A stretch of DNA of 64,000 nt from Streptomyces lavendulae subsp. lavendulae (GTDB lineage Bacteria; Actinomycetota; Actinomycetes; Streptomycetales; Streptomycetaceae). Under the pieces are notes generated by a model, which was given only the letters and a program-made list of their open reading frames with translations, was not told the origin of the DNA and searched no databases. Shown here piece after piece: positions 14,537 to 24,477 of the stretch (position 1 is the stretch's first letter; every line of letters starts with the position of its first letter). Where the stretch lies: contig NZ_CP024985.1 of assembly GCF_002803845.1 (NCBI RefSeq), forward strand, positions 4,712,001 through 4,776,000, read 5' to 3'. A program made the translations under genes and the position numbers.

Positions 14537-15958
14537 GTGCCATTGATCAAGACGTGGCAGCTCATCGCGGGGTCGGCCGTGGCCGGCCTCGCCCTCGCGG
14601 CGGCGGCGGTGGCCACCGCCGGTCCCTGGGACTCCGGCCAGCGTAAGGCCGAGCGGGACAGGGCCGCCTCCTGGATCCACATGGGTGGCACAGATCACGT
14701 GGCCGGGGGCCTGCCCAAGGCCGCGCCGAGCGCCCCCGGGGTGCTCGCGGGCGTCGCACCGCGCCCCGCGAACGCCGTGGGCGCGGCGCCCGACCCCCTC
14801 GCCGGGGTGCTCGCGCCGCTGCTCGCCGACCCCGCCCTCGGGACCGTCCGCGGCGCCAGCGTCGTCGACACGGCCACCGGACGGGTGCTCTTCGAGTCCG
14901 GCTCCGGCGAGGCCATGACCCCCGCCTCCACGGTCAAGATCGCCACCGCGAGCGCGGCGCTGGCCGCCCTCGGCCCCGAACACCGGATCCGGACCACCGT
15001 GACGCCCGGGGCGGGCCCCGGCCAGATCGTCCTGGTCGGCGGCGGGGACCCCTCCCTCACCGCCAAGAAGAAGAGCCCCGCCGGATCCGGCGGCAGCCTC
15101 GTCGCCCTCGCCGCCGACACCGCCCAGGCCCTCAAGGCCGCCGGCACCTCCGCCGTCACCCTCGCCTACGACGACTCGCTGTACACCGGCCCCGCCGGCC
15201 ACCCGATCGGCCGCAACGACAACATCGCGCCCATCACCCCCCTGATGGCCGACGAGGGCCGCCCCGACGACTCCACCTCCGGCCCCGTCACCCGCTCCGA
15301 GGACCCCGCCAAGGACACCGCCCGCGCCTTCGCCGCCCTGCTGCGCGACCGCGGCATCACGGTGAACGGCGACCCCGCCCGCGGCAAGCCCCCCACCGGG
15401 GCCCAGCCGATGGCCACCACCCTCTCCACCCCGCTCGCCGGACTCGTCGAGCGGATGCTGACCAACAGCGACAACGACATCGCCGAGGCCCTCGCCCGCC
15501 AGACCGCCCTCGCCACCGGCCAGAACCCCGGCTTCGAGGGCGCCGAGAAGGCCGTCTCCGAGAAGCTCGCCTCCCTCGGCGTCGACCTCACGGGCTCCCG
15601 CTTCGCCGACGGCAGCGGCCTGAACCGGGCCGACAAGGTCACCACCCGCCTCCTGACGGGCCTCCTCACCGCCGCCGCCGACCCCCGCCACCCCGAGCTG
15701 CGGCCGGTCCTCACCGGACTGCCCGTCGCCGGCTTCACCGGCACCCTGCGCGCCCGCAACGCCGGCACCTCCCCGGCCGCCGGCCTGCTCCGCGCCAAGA
15801 CCGGCACCCTCACCGGGGTCAACTCCCTCGCCGGGACCGTCGTCGACCCCTCCGGGCGGCTGCTGGCCTTCGCCTTCCTGACGGCGGGCGCCCCGGACGG
15901 CCCCGCCGCCGAGAAGGGCCTCGACAAGCTCGCGGCCGCCGTGGCCACCACCTCGTAG
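14537..15958 (+). CDS. dacB: D-alanyl-D-alanine carboxypeptidase/endopeptidase (PBP4, S13)
   Basis: 473-aa exported penicillin-binding protein that trims or cleaves peptidoglycan stem peptides. An N-terminal signal anchor (LIAGSAVAGLALAAAAVATA, residues 8-27) precedes the catalytic domain. The active-site motifs are in order: S-x-x-K as ASTVK, S-x-N as NSDND and K-T-G as AKTGT. GTG 14537 lies about ten bases after AGGGG, and the upstream extension is not signal-like. It leads a co-oriented block with the metalloprotease, tilS, hpt and ftsH. Confidence 0.9.
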   Translation: MPLIKTWQLIAGSAVAGLALAAAAVATAGPWDSGQRKAERDRAASWIHMGGTDHVAGGLPKAAPSAPGVLAGVAPRPANAVGAAPDPLAGVLAPLLADPALGTVRGASVVDTATGRVLFESGSGEAMTPASTVKIATASAALAALGPEHRIRTTVTPGAGPGQIVLVGGGDPSLTAKKKSPAGSGGSLVALAADTAQALKAAGTSAVTLAYDDSLYTGPAGHPIGRNDNIAPITPLMADEGRPDDSTSGPVTRSEDPAKDTARAFAALLRDRGITVNGDPARGKPPTGAQPMATTLSTPLAGLVERMLTNSDNDIAEALARQTALATGQNPGFEGAEKAVSEKLASLGVDLTGSRFADGSGLNRADKVTTRLLTGLLTAAADPRHPELRPVLTGLPVAGFTGTLRARNAGTSPAAGLLRAKTGTLTGVNSLAGTVVDPSGRLLAFAFLTAGAPDGPAAEKGLDKLAAAVATTS

Positions 15959-15997
15959 GGGGATCCGTACGGGCGCCGGTCCACGTACGGTTGACGC

Positions 15998-17143
15998 ATG
16001 ACGAGCATCGGTGGTGCCGAGATGGTCGACTGGAACCTCGCGGTGGCGACCGCGACCCGGCTCGTGCGGCCGGGTCCCGAAGTCAGCCGCGACGAGGCGC
16101 GGGCCGTGGTGGCGGAACTCCGCCGGCACGCCCGGACCTCCGAGGAGCACGTGCGCGCGTTCACCCGGATGATGCCCGAGGGCGTCACCCTCCCCGACAC
16201 CCCCGTCCTCGTCGTCGACCGGGCCGGCTGGGTCAAGGCCAACGTCGCAGGCTTCCGCGAGCTGCTGGGCCCGCTGCTCGGCAAGATGCAGGACCGCCGC
16301 GCCGGCGCCCCCGGCGGCGCCGTCCTCGGCGCGGTCGGCGGCAAGGTCACCGGCGTCGAGCTGGGGGTGCTGCTGAGCTTCCTGGCCTCCCGCGTGCTCG
16401 GCCAGTACGAGACCTTCGCCCCCGGCGCCCCCGAACTGCCCGGCGCCGGGGCCACGGGGGGCCGGCTGCTGCTCGTGGCGCCCAACATCGTCCACGTGGA
16501 GCGCGAGCTGGAGGTGGCCCCGCACGACTTCCGGCTCTGGGTCTGCCTGCACGAGGAGACGCACCGTACCCAGTTCACCGCCGTGCCGTGGCTGCGCGCC
16601 CACCTGGAGGGCGAAATCCAGACGTTCCTCGGCGCCACCGAGATGGACCCGTGGACCATCCTGGAACGGCTCCGCGAGGCCGTCCAGTCCTTCTCCGGAG
16701 CCCGCCCCGAGGGGGAGCGGGGGGACGAGGGCCGCTCGCTCGTCGAGCTCGTCCAGACCCCCGAGCAGCGCGAGGTCCTCAGCCGCCTCACCGCCGTGAT
16801 GTCCCTGCTGGAGGGACACGCCGACTTCGTGATGGACGGGGTCGGCCCCGACGTCGTGCCCTCCGTCGCCGAGATCCGGGAGAAGTTCCAGCAGCGCCGG
16901 GCCACCGGCGCGGGCCGCCTCGACGCCGCCCTGCGCAAGCTCCTGGGCCTCGACGCCAAGCTCGCCCAGTACCGCGACGGCGAACGCTTCGTCCGCGCCG
17001 TCGTCGGCCAGGTCGGCATGGAGGGCTTCAACCGCGTCTGGACCTCGCCGAACACCCTGCCCACCAAAACCGAGATCGCCCGGCCCGCGGACTGGGTGGC
17101 GCGCGTCCACGGCAAGGGGAGCGTGGGGAGCGAAGAAAGGTGA
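15998..17143 (+). CDS. Zinc-dependent metalloprotease (DUF2342 family)
   Basis: 381-aa protein of the actinobacterial DUF2342 family, often annotated as a putative hydrolase or F420-biosynthesis-associated protein. The zinc motif H-E-x-x-H is HEETH at residues 185-189, followed by a helical region with EGHADFVMDGVG, where a third ligand is likely. No signal peptide is seen, so it is probably cytoplasmic. The gene's position between dacB and tilS is conserved in streptomycetes as far as I recall. Substrate unknown. Confidence 0.8.
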   Translation: MTSIGGAEMVDWNLAVATATRLVRPGPEVSRDEARAVVAELRRHARTSEEHVRAFTRMMPEGVTLPDTPVLVVDRAGWVKANVAGFRELLGPLLGKMQDRRAGAPGGAVLGAVGGKVTGVELGVLLSFLASRVLGQYETFAPGAPELPGAGATGGRLLLVAPNIVHVERELEVAPHDFRLWVCLHEETHRTQFTAVPWLRAHLEGEIQTFLGATEMDPWTILERLREAVQSFSGARPEGERGDEGRSLVELVQTPEQREVLSRLTAVMSLLEGHADFVMDGVGPDVVPSVAEIREKFQQRRATGAGRLDAALRKLLGLDAKLAQYRDGERFVRAVVGQVGMEGFNRVWTSPNTLPTKTEIARPADWVARVHGKGSVGSEER

Positions 17144-17159
17144 CGCGGGGGGCGTAAAC

Positions 17160-17267
17160 ATGTCTCACTGGGGGAAGCAGCATCACCCTTCCGAGGGACC
17201 GTGGGCCGTGGAAGGGCGTGCGATGCTCGGGGAACGCCCCGTTTCTGTCACCATCAACGCACTCTGA
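17160..17267 (+). CDS. Possible 35-codon small ORF upstream of tilS
   Basis: ATG 17160 opens a 35-residue frame (MSHWGKQHHPSEGPWAVEGR at the start) ending at TGA 17267 in the 194-base gap before tilS. Its composition is not obviously low-complexity, but no strong Shine-Dalgarno precedes it and I recognise no family. It may be a leader peptide or chance. Confidence 0.22.
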   Translation: MSHWGKQHHPSEGPWAVEGRAMLGERPVSVTINAL

Positions 17268-17337
17268 GTGACGAACGGCTTCCCCCGCGCGACACCCTCA
17301 CCCTCCGAGCATCCGAACTCCACGAAGGGCACCGGAC

Positions 17338-18396
17338 ATGGGTCCCCATCCTGCGGTCGCGGCGATACGCCTGGCGGTCCGCCGCGTACTCCACGACGTC
17401 CTCACCGACCTCACCGACCTCACCCGCCTCCCCGGCACCCCGGCCGACGGGAGCCCCCGCCCCGCCGGCGGCCCCCCGCCGCTGGTCCTCGTCGCCTGCT
17501 CCGGCGGCGCCGACTCCATGGCACTCGCCTCCGCCCTGGCCTTCGAGGCGCCCAAGCTCGGCATCCGGGCCGGCGGCATCACCGTCGACCACGGCCTCCA
17601 GGCCGGCTCCGACCTGCGCGCCGCGGAGGTCGTCACCCGCATGACCGCGCTCCGCCTCGACCCGGTGGAGTCCGTCGCCGTGCGCGTCGGCCGCGACGGC
17701 GGACCCGAGGCCGCCGCCCGCGACGCCCGCTACGCCGCCCTCGACGAGGCCGCCGACCGGCTGGGCGCCGCCGCCGTGCTGCTCGGCCACACGCGTGACG
17801 ACCAGGCGGAAACCGTCCTGCTGGGCCTCGCCCGCGGCTCCGGCATCCGCTCGCTCTCCGGCATGGCCGAAGTGTCCGGAGGCCCCGGCCGCACCCACCG
17901 CTACCGCCGCCCCTTCCTGCAGATCGACCGGCAGACCGCCCGCAAGGCCTGCATGGTCCAGTCCCTCCCCGTCTGGGACGACCCGCACAACATCGACCCG
18001 GCCTACACCCGCTCCCGGCTGCGCCACGAGGGGCTGCCCGCCCTGGAGAAGGCGCTCGGCAAGGGCGTCGTCGAAGCGCTCGCGCGCACCGCCCAGCTCT
18101 CCCGGGACGACGCCGACGCCCTGGACGCCTGGGCGGCCGACGCCGAGGCCGGCGTACGCGACGAGGACGGGCGCCTGGAGTGCGCCAAGCTGTACGCCCT
18201 GCCCCCGGCCGTACGCCGCCGGGTGCTGCGCAGGGCCGTGGTCGCGGCCGGATCCCCCGCCGGTTCCCTCTTCGCCCGCCACATCGAGGAAGTCGACCGC
18301 CTCATCACCGGATGGCGGGGCCAGGGCGCCATCAATCTGCCCGGCCGCGTCGAGGCCCAGCGGCAGGGTGGCAGACTTGTCATCCGGCAGGGCTGA
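17338..18396 (+). CDS. tilS: tRNA(Ile)-lysidine synthetase
   Basis: 352-aa ATP-dependent enzyme that converts C34 of the tRNA-Ile CAU anticodon to lysidine so that AUA codons are read as Ile. The PP-loop is SGGADS at residues 55-60, with the family motifs HGLQAGSDLRAAEV and LGHTRDDQAETVLL downstream and the TilS substrate-binding domain near the C-terminus. AAGGG precedes ATG 17338. It is essential in most bacteria. It lies directly upstream of hpt, an order widely conserved (tilS-hpt-ftsH). Confidence 0.92.
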   Translation: MGPHPAVAAIRLAVRRVLHDVLTDLTDLTRLPGTPADGSPRPAGGPPPLVLVACSGGADSMALASALAFEAPKLGIRAGGITVDHGLQAGSDLRAAEVVTRMTALRLDPVESVAVRVGRDGGPEAAARDARYAALDEAADRLGAAAVLLGHTRDDQAETVLLGLARGSGIRSLSGMAEVSGGPGRTHRYRRPFLQIDRQTARKACMVQSLPVWDDPHNIDPAYTRSRLRHEGLPALEKALGKGVVEALARTAQLSRDDADALDAWAADAEAGVRDEDGRLECAKLYALPPAVRRRVLRRAVVAAGSPAGSLFARHIEEVDRLITGWRGQGAINLPGRVEAQRQGGRLVIRQG

Positions 18397-18420
18397 TTGG
18401 TGCTGAAACACGGCTGAGTC

Positions 18421-18443
18421 CTCCGGGGGGCACCCCCCCGGAG
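18421..18443. terminator. Perfect hairpin between tilS and hpt
   Basis: CTCCGGGGGG and CCCCCCGGAG form a 10-bp stem around a CAC loop. No T-tract follows and hpt starts 22 bases later, so attenuation or mRNA stabilisation is as likely as full termination. Confidence 0.45.
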
Positions 18444-18464
18444 CCCCGGCCGACAACGAAAGTG

Positions 18465-19025
18465 ATGCGGGTGGACGAGAAGGACATGGGCAGCGACCTC
18501 CAGTCGGTGCTCATCACCAAGGAAGAGATCGACGCGAAGCTGGCCGAGCTGGCCGCGAAGATCGACGCGGAGTACGCGGGCAAGGACCTGCTCATCGTCG
18601 GTGTGCTCAAGGGCGCCGTCATGGTGATGGCGGACCTGGCGCGCGCCTTGTCCACCCCGCTCACCATGGACTGGATGGCGGTGTCCTCCTACGGCGCCGG
18701 GACCCAGTCCTCGGGCGTCGTCCGGATCCTCAAGGACCTGGACACCGACATCAAGGACAAGCACGTCCTGATCGTCGAGGACATCATCGACTCGGGCCTG
18801 ACCCTGTCCTGGCTGCTGTCGAACCTGGGCTCCCGCCAGCCGGCCTCCCTGGAGGTCGTCACGCTGCTGCGCAAGCCCGAGGCCGCGAAGGTCGCGATCG
18901 ACGTGAAGTGGGTCGGTTTCGACATCCCGAACGAGTTCGTCGTGGGCTACGGCCTCGACTACGCGGAGAAGTACCGCAACCTGCCGTTCGTCGGCACGCT
19001 CGCCCCGCACGTCTACGGCGGCTGA
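18465..19025 (+). CDS. hpt: Hypoxanthine phosphoribosyltransferase
   Basis: 186-aa purine salvage enzyme transferring phosphoribose from PRPP to hypoxanthine or guanine. The PRPP-binding motif is VLIVEDIIDSGLTLSWLL and the flexible-loop region is SSYGAGTQSSGVVR. It ends in the family-typical VVGYGLDYAEKYRNLPFVG. ATG 18465 gives the usual streptomycete N-terminus; ATG 18486 has a comparable ribosome site (GAAGG). In other bacteria HPRT, TilS and FtsH are physically and functionally linked; the same order holds here. Confidence 0.92.
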   Translation: MRVDEKDMGSDLQSVLITKEEIDAKLAELAAKIDAEYAGKDLLIVGVLKGAVMVMADLARALSTPLTMDWMAVSSYGAGTQSSGVVRILKDLDTDIKDKHVLIVEDIIDSGLTLSWLLSNLGSRQPASLEVVTLLRKPEAAKVAIDVKWVGFDIPNEFVVGYGLDYAEKYRNLPFVGTLAPHVYGG

Positions 19026-19240
19026 ACCCCGCGGCCGGCGGTAACGTCGGCCGTCCCGCCGCCCGCGCCCCCGGGGGAACCTGGGGGCGATTCCCTACGT
19101 TGAGCGGGGGAGAGCGGGTCTGTCAGCCGTCCCACGAGGCCGCGGGTGACAATACAGGGGTACATTCCGAAGAACAGTCTTTACTCACAGCAGCATTTAC
19201 CTACGGGCAGGAGGGACGGGGTGCCTGGCGCCCCGTATGG

Positions 19241-21271
<2,031 letters not shown>

Positions 21272-21285
21272 CCGGCCCGGAATGG

Positions 21286-21333
21286 ATGCCGTGCCCCCCA
21301 GGTTCTAGCCTGGGGGGCGCGGCATTCTTTTAT
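21286..21333 (+). terminator. Strong intrinsic terminator after ftsH
   Basis: ATGCCGTGCCCCCCAGG and CCTGGGGGGCGCGGCAT pair around TTCTAG with one internal mismatch, followed by TCTTTTAT. It is the most canonical terminator of the window and isolates ftsH from folE. TATGAC just after it could serve as a folE -10 element. Confidence 0.85.
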
Positions 21334-21365
21334 GACCGCGTGGTGTGGACAGGAACGAGGATGAG

Positions 21366-21974
21366 ATGACCGACCCAGTGACCCTGACCGGTGGCGAGGG
21401 CACGATCGGCGAGTTCGACGAGAAGCGCGCCGAGGCGGCCGTCCGAGAGCTCCTGATCGCGGTCGGCGAGGACCCGGACCGCGAAGGCCTCCTGGAGACC
21501 CCGGCACGGGTGGCGCGGGCGTACAAGGAGATATTCGCGGGCCTGTACCAGAAGCCCGAGGAGGTCCTGACGACGACGTTCGACCTCGGCCACGACGAGA
21601 TGGTCCTGGTGAAGGACATCGAGGTCATGAGCTCGTGTGAACACCATCTGGTCCCGTTCCACGGCGTGGCGCACGTCGGCTACATCCCGTCCACCGACGG
21701 CAAGATCACCGGCCTGTCGAAGCTGGCCCGCCTGGTGGACGTCTTCGCCCGCCGCCCCCAGGTCCAGGAACGGCTGACCACGCAGATCGCTGACTCCCTG
21801 ATGGAGATCCTGGACCCGCGCGGCTGCATCGTGGTCATCGAGTGCGAGCACATGTGCATGACCATGCGCGGTGTGCGCAAGCCCGGCGCCAAGACCATCA
21901 CCTCGGCGGTCCGCGGCCAGCTCCGCGACCCCGCGACGCGCAACGAGGCCATGAGCCTCATCATGGCCCGTTGA
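21366..21974 (+). CDS. folE: GTP cyclohydrolase I
   Basis: 202-aa enzyme for the first step of folate/pterin synthesis (GTP to 7,8-dihydroneopterin triphosphate). Zinc ligands are in MSSCEHHLVPFHGVAHVGYIP and in the C-terminal IECEHMCMTMRGV. The substrate-binding KLARLVDVFARRPQVQERLT segment lies between them. The chosen ATG 21366 follows GAGGATG; ATG 21361 in another frame is not used. It faces the rest of the folate genes, which lie on the minus strand. Confidence 0.95.
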   Translation: MTDPVTLTGGEGTIGEFDEKRAEAAVRELLIAVGEDPDREGLLETPARVARAYKEIFAGLYQKPEEVLTTTFDLGHDEMVLVKDIEVMSSCEHHLVPFHGVAHVGYIPSTDGKITGLSKLARLVDVFARRPQVQERLTTQIADSLMEILDPRGCIVVIECEHMCMTMRGVRKPGAKTITSAVRGQLRDPATRNEAMSLIMAR

Positions 21975-22357
21975 GCGACGCTCCGGCCGGGCCCGCCCGG
22001 CCCGGCTGGGAGCCGCTGAGCGAGGACGTGAGGCGCTGTCTGGAACTCCTGCTGCCGGAGGCCGACGCCTTCCTGGGCGGCTACCGGGCGCAGGTCTCGT
22101 ACGCCCGGATGCACCGGGGGGAGTGCTCCTGCCCGTGTGTGTACCTGTCCGTGGACGCGGAGCGGGTGGGGCCCGCCGCGCGTCCGGCGGACGGCCGGCC
22201 CGTGGCGTCGGGCTCCCTGACCGACGCGCAGGAGTCCTACCTGGGCGAAGCGATGCTCTTCGTGCACGACGGCTTCCTCGCCGACCTGCAGTTCTGCGTG
22301 TGGGAGGACCCGAGCGCGCTGGAGCCGCCGCTCTGGGAGCGGCTGACGCCGTACTGA
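21971..22357 (+). CDS. Conserved hypothetical protein translationally coupled to folE
   Basis: About 128 aa from a TTG start whose TTGA overlaps the folE stop, implying coupled translation. The frame is also open upstream inside folE. The protein is soluble and acidic, with several Cys (GECSCPCVYLSVDAERVG) and a C-terminal FVHDGFLADLQFCVWEDPSALEPPLWERL. I do not recognise a family. The clustered C-S-C-P-C may bind metal; that is only a guess. Confidence 0.6.
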   Translation: MSDAPAGPARPGWEPLSEDVRRCLELLLPEADAFLGGYRAQVSYARMHRGECSCPCVYLSVDAERVGPAARPADGRPVASGSLTDAQESYLGEAMLFVHDGFLADLQFCVWEDPSALEPPLWERLTPY

Positions 22358-22365
22358 GCGGCCGT

Positions 22366-22851
22366 TCAGGCGGTGGCGGGGGCCTTGGTCGGGTCGTCGT
22401 CTTCGGGGAGTTTCAGGACGTGCTCCAGGAAGAGGGCGGCCGCGATCACGGCCGCGCCCGCGAGGACGCAGCCGCCCGCGTACCAGGCCTGGTCGCGGCG
22501 GGCGGGCACGTCGAGGGACTCGGTCAGCAGGAAGACGCCGACCCCGCCGTACATGCCGGCCACGAGGGCCGCGACCAGGGCGCTGGCCTGGCCGAAGACC
22601 ACGGCGCGGGCCGCCATCAGCGGCTCCACGCCCTTGGCCCCCGGCCGGCGCTCGCGCTGGGCCTTCAGCCGGGCCCGCATCGACAGGGCCGTCGCGAACA
22701 GGACGACGGCGATCACCGCCAGCACGATCGGCGCGGCCAGCGGGACGCCGGGCAGGGTCCCGTAGGCGTTCCACAGCCGTGCGCCCGCCCAGGACAGCAC
22801 CCCGGCGATCACGAAGATCCCCGCCAGGACCGCCGGCCTCAGTTGCTTCAC
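22366..22851 (-). CDS. DUF3180 membrane protein
   Basis: 161-aa protein with four predicted membrane helices (first pair near residues 7-55, second pair near 80-145) and a charged loop between them, matching the actinobacterial DUF3180 family that commonly ends the folate operon. GTG 22851 is preferred (GGGG upstream); GTG 22866 would add five residues. Function unknown; the genetic link with folK is conserved. Confidence 0.8.
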   Translation of the reverse strand: MKQLRPAVLAGIFVIAGVLSWAGARLWNAYGTLPGVPLAAPIVLAVIAVVLFATALSMRARLKAQRERRPGAKGVEPLMAARAVVFGQASALVAALVAGMYGGVGVFLLTESLDVPARRDQAWYAGGCVLAGAAVIAAALFLEHVLKLPEDDDPTKAPATA

Positions 22852-22909
22852 TTGCCCGTTCCCCACTCTCGGCGACTGGCCCCCATGGCCCTGAACAGGC
22901 TACTAACGA

Positions 22910-23518
22910 CTACTCCGGGAGGCGGAGTTCCAGGTCGGGGCGCGGCGTCAGGCCGGCCGGGCCGATTTCGGCCAGGAGGGCGGAGACGGGGCCGTGGCCG
23001 GGGAGCTGGGCCTCGGGGTCGATGTCGTGCCACGGGGCCAGCACGAAGGCGCGCAGGTGGGCGCGGGGGTGCGGCAGGGTGAGCACCGGGTCGTCGGAGA
23101 CCACGTCGGCGTAGGCCACGATGTCCACGTCGATCGTGCGGGGCCCCCAGCGCTCCTCGCGGACGCGGTCGTAGGCCTCCTCGATGGCGTGGGCCCGCTC
23201 CAGGAGCGAGGAGGGCGGCAGGGTGGTCTTCACCGCGATGACGGCGTTGAGGTACGAGGGCTGCGAGCCGGGCTCGACGCCCCACGGCTCGGTCTCGTAG
23301 ACGGGGGAGACCGCCTTGACCCGCAGGCCCGGGGTGTCGCCGAGGGCGTCGACGGCGCCCTGGAGGGTGTCCAGGCGGTTGCCGAGGTTCGAGCCGAGTG
23401 CGACGACGGCCCATTTGGGGTTGGACAGGGTCGTGTCCGCCGCGTCGACCGCCTCGACGACGGAGGCGGGTACCGGCTGGACGGTGGGGTCGCTCTGGGC
23501 GTTCAGGCCGTTGTTCAT
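22910..23518 (-). CDS. folK: 2-amino-4-hydroxy-6-hydroxymethyldihydropteridine pyrophosphokinase
   Basis: 202-aa HPPK enzyme transferring pyrophosphate from ATP to 6-hydroxymethyl-dihydropterin. Landmarks are ALGSNLGNRLDTLQGAVDAL, PVYETEPWGVEPGSQPSYLNAV, and the catalytic ERWGPRTIDVDIVAY followed by LPHPRAHLRAFVLAPW. A 35-residue N-terminal extension precedes the core. ATG 23518 overlaps the folB stop (ATGA), so the two are translationally coupled. Confidence 0.94.
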   Translation of the reverse strand: MNNGLNAQSDPTVQPVPASVVEAVDAADTTLSNPKWAVVALGSNLGNRLDTLQGAVDALGDTPGLRVKAVSPVYETEPWGVEPGSQPSYLNAVIAVKTTLPPSSLLERAHAIEEAYDRVREERWGPRTIDVDIVAYADVVSDDPVLTLPHPRAHLRAFVLAPWHDIDPEAQLPGHGPVSALLAEIGPAGLTPRPDLELRLPE

Positions 23519-23874
23519 GCGCGGCTCCGGGTGATCGTGATGGTCACGTCGTCGAAGGGGACGGTGATGGGTGCGTCCGGCTTGTGGACGACGACCTCCA
23601 CCTGTGCCACCGCTTCGTGCTTCAGGCACTGCTGGGCGATCCGCTCGGCGAGGGTCTCGATCAGGTCGACCGGCTCTCCCTGGACCACGTCGACGACCTC
23701 CTCGGCCACGACGCCGTAGTGCACGGTCTTGGCCAGGTCGTCCCCGGCGGCCGCGGGGCGGGTGTCGAGGTGCAGTACGAGGTCGACGATGAAGGTCTGG
23801 CCCTCTTCGCGCTCCCGGGGGAAGACGCCGTGGTGCCCGCGAGCCTTGAGGCCGCGCAGTGCGACACGATCCAC
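23515..23874 (-). CDS. folB: Dihydroneopterin aldolase
   Basis: 119-aa FolB that cleaves dihydroneopterin to 6-hydroxymethyl-dihydropterin and glycolaldehyde. Signature segments are LRGLKARGHHGVFPREREEGQTF, with the substrate-binding residues, and VDLIETLAERIA, holding the conserved Glu, plus a terminal strand ITITRSRA. GTG 23874 has AGGAG eight bases upstream; GTG 23883 would place that site inside the gene. It is followed immediately by folK. Confidence 0.92.
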   Translation of the reverse strand: MDRVALRGLKARGHHGVFPREREEGQTFIVDLVLHLDTRPAAAGDDLAKTVHYGVVAEEVVDVVQGEPVDLIETLAERIAQQCLKHEAVAQVEVVVHKPDAPITVPFDDVTITITRSRA

Positions 23875-24005
23875 GCGAATCACTCCTGCTTTCGTAGGTG
23901 CTTCCGGTCCCGGGACTCCCCGGGGCCATGGGCCTACGCCGAGTGCGGTCGGCGTCGTCCGCCTTCGAATTTACCTGCGACGAACCTCCTGCCCCGCCGT
24001 TGGGG

Positions 24006-24449
24006 TCAGTCGGTGCCCTCTTCCTCCTCTTCATCGGAGTCCGTGAGGACCGGAGAACCGTGGTGGGACCAGAGCCGCCAGCCCGCCGGTGTGCGTCGGA
24101 ACACATTCGTGGCGACGACCAGCTGACCCACCAGCGGACCCAGTTCCCCGGCCTCCCCGGACGGGCCGCCGCTGAGGATGTTCTCGGTGCACGTGACCAG
24201 GGCGGTGTCCCCTATGAGGGCCACCTTGGTGTCGGTGAGGAAGAACTGGATGTACTCGGTGTGGGACATGATCAGCGCGTACGAGCGCAGCACCTCGCCC
24301 CGACCGGAGAGCACCGGCCATCCCGGGTGCACGCAGGAGATCTCGTCTTCGAGCCAGAGCGCCGACAGCGCGTCGAAGTCCCCCCGCTCCATGGCCTCGT
24401 AGAAGGCCGCGTTGACCTCTTCGACGGCTTCGATGTCGGTACGGCTCAC
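24006..24449 (-). CDS. NTF2/SnoaL-like family protein
   Basis: 147-aa cone-shaped alpha+beta protein. EEVNAAFYEAMERGDFDALSALWLED and CVHPGWPVLSGRGEVLRSYALIM are typical of the 'nuclear transport factor 2 family' of small ligand-binding or detoxifying proteins. A run of Glu ends the chain. It lies between folP and folB in the same orientation with a 131-base gap to folB, so it is probably cotranscribed; its role in folate metabolism is unknown. Confidence 0.8.
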   Translation of the reverse strand: MSRTDIEAVEEVNAAFYEAMERGDFDALSALWLEDEISCVHPGWPVLSGRGEVLRSYALIMSHTEYIQFFLTDTKVALIGDTALVTCTENILSGGPSGEAGELGPLVGQLVVATNVFRRTPAGWRLWSHHGSPVLTDSDEEEEEGTD

Positions 24450-24477
24450 CGTGCCCCTTCCCCGTTCCTCCGGTGGG

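Noticed and set aside
13859..17161. 1100-codon minus-strand ORF across dacB and the metalloprotease gene
   Set aside because: Only its 3' 165 codons are real (ppa). The rest is Gly/Glu/Arg-rich antisense of well-supported genes, a GC-bias artefact.
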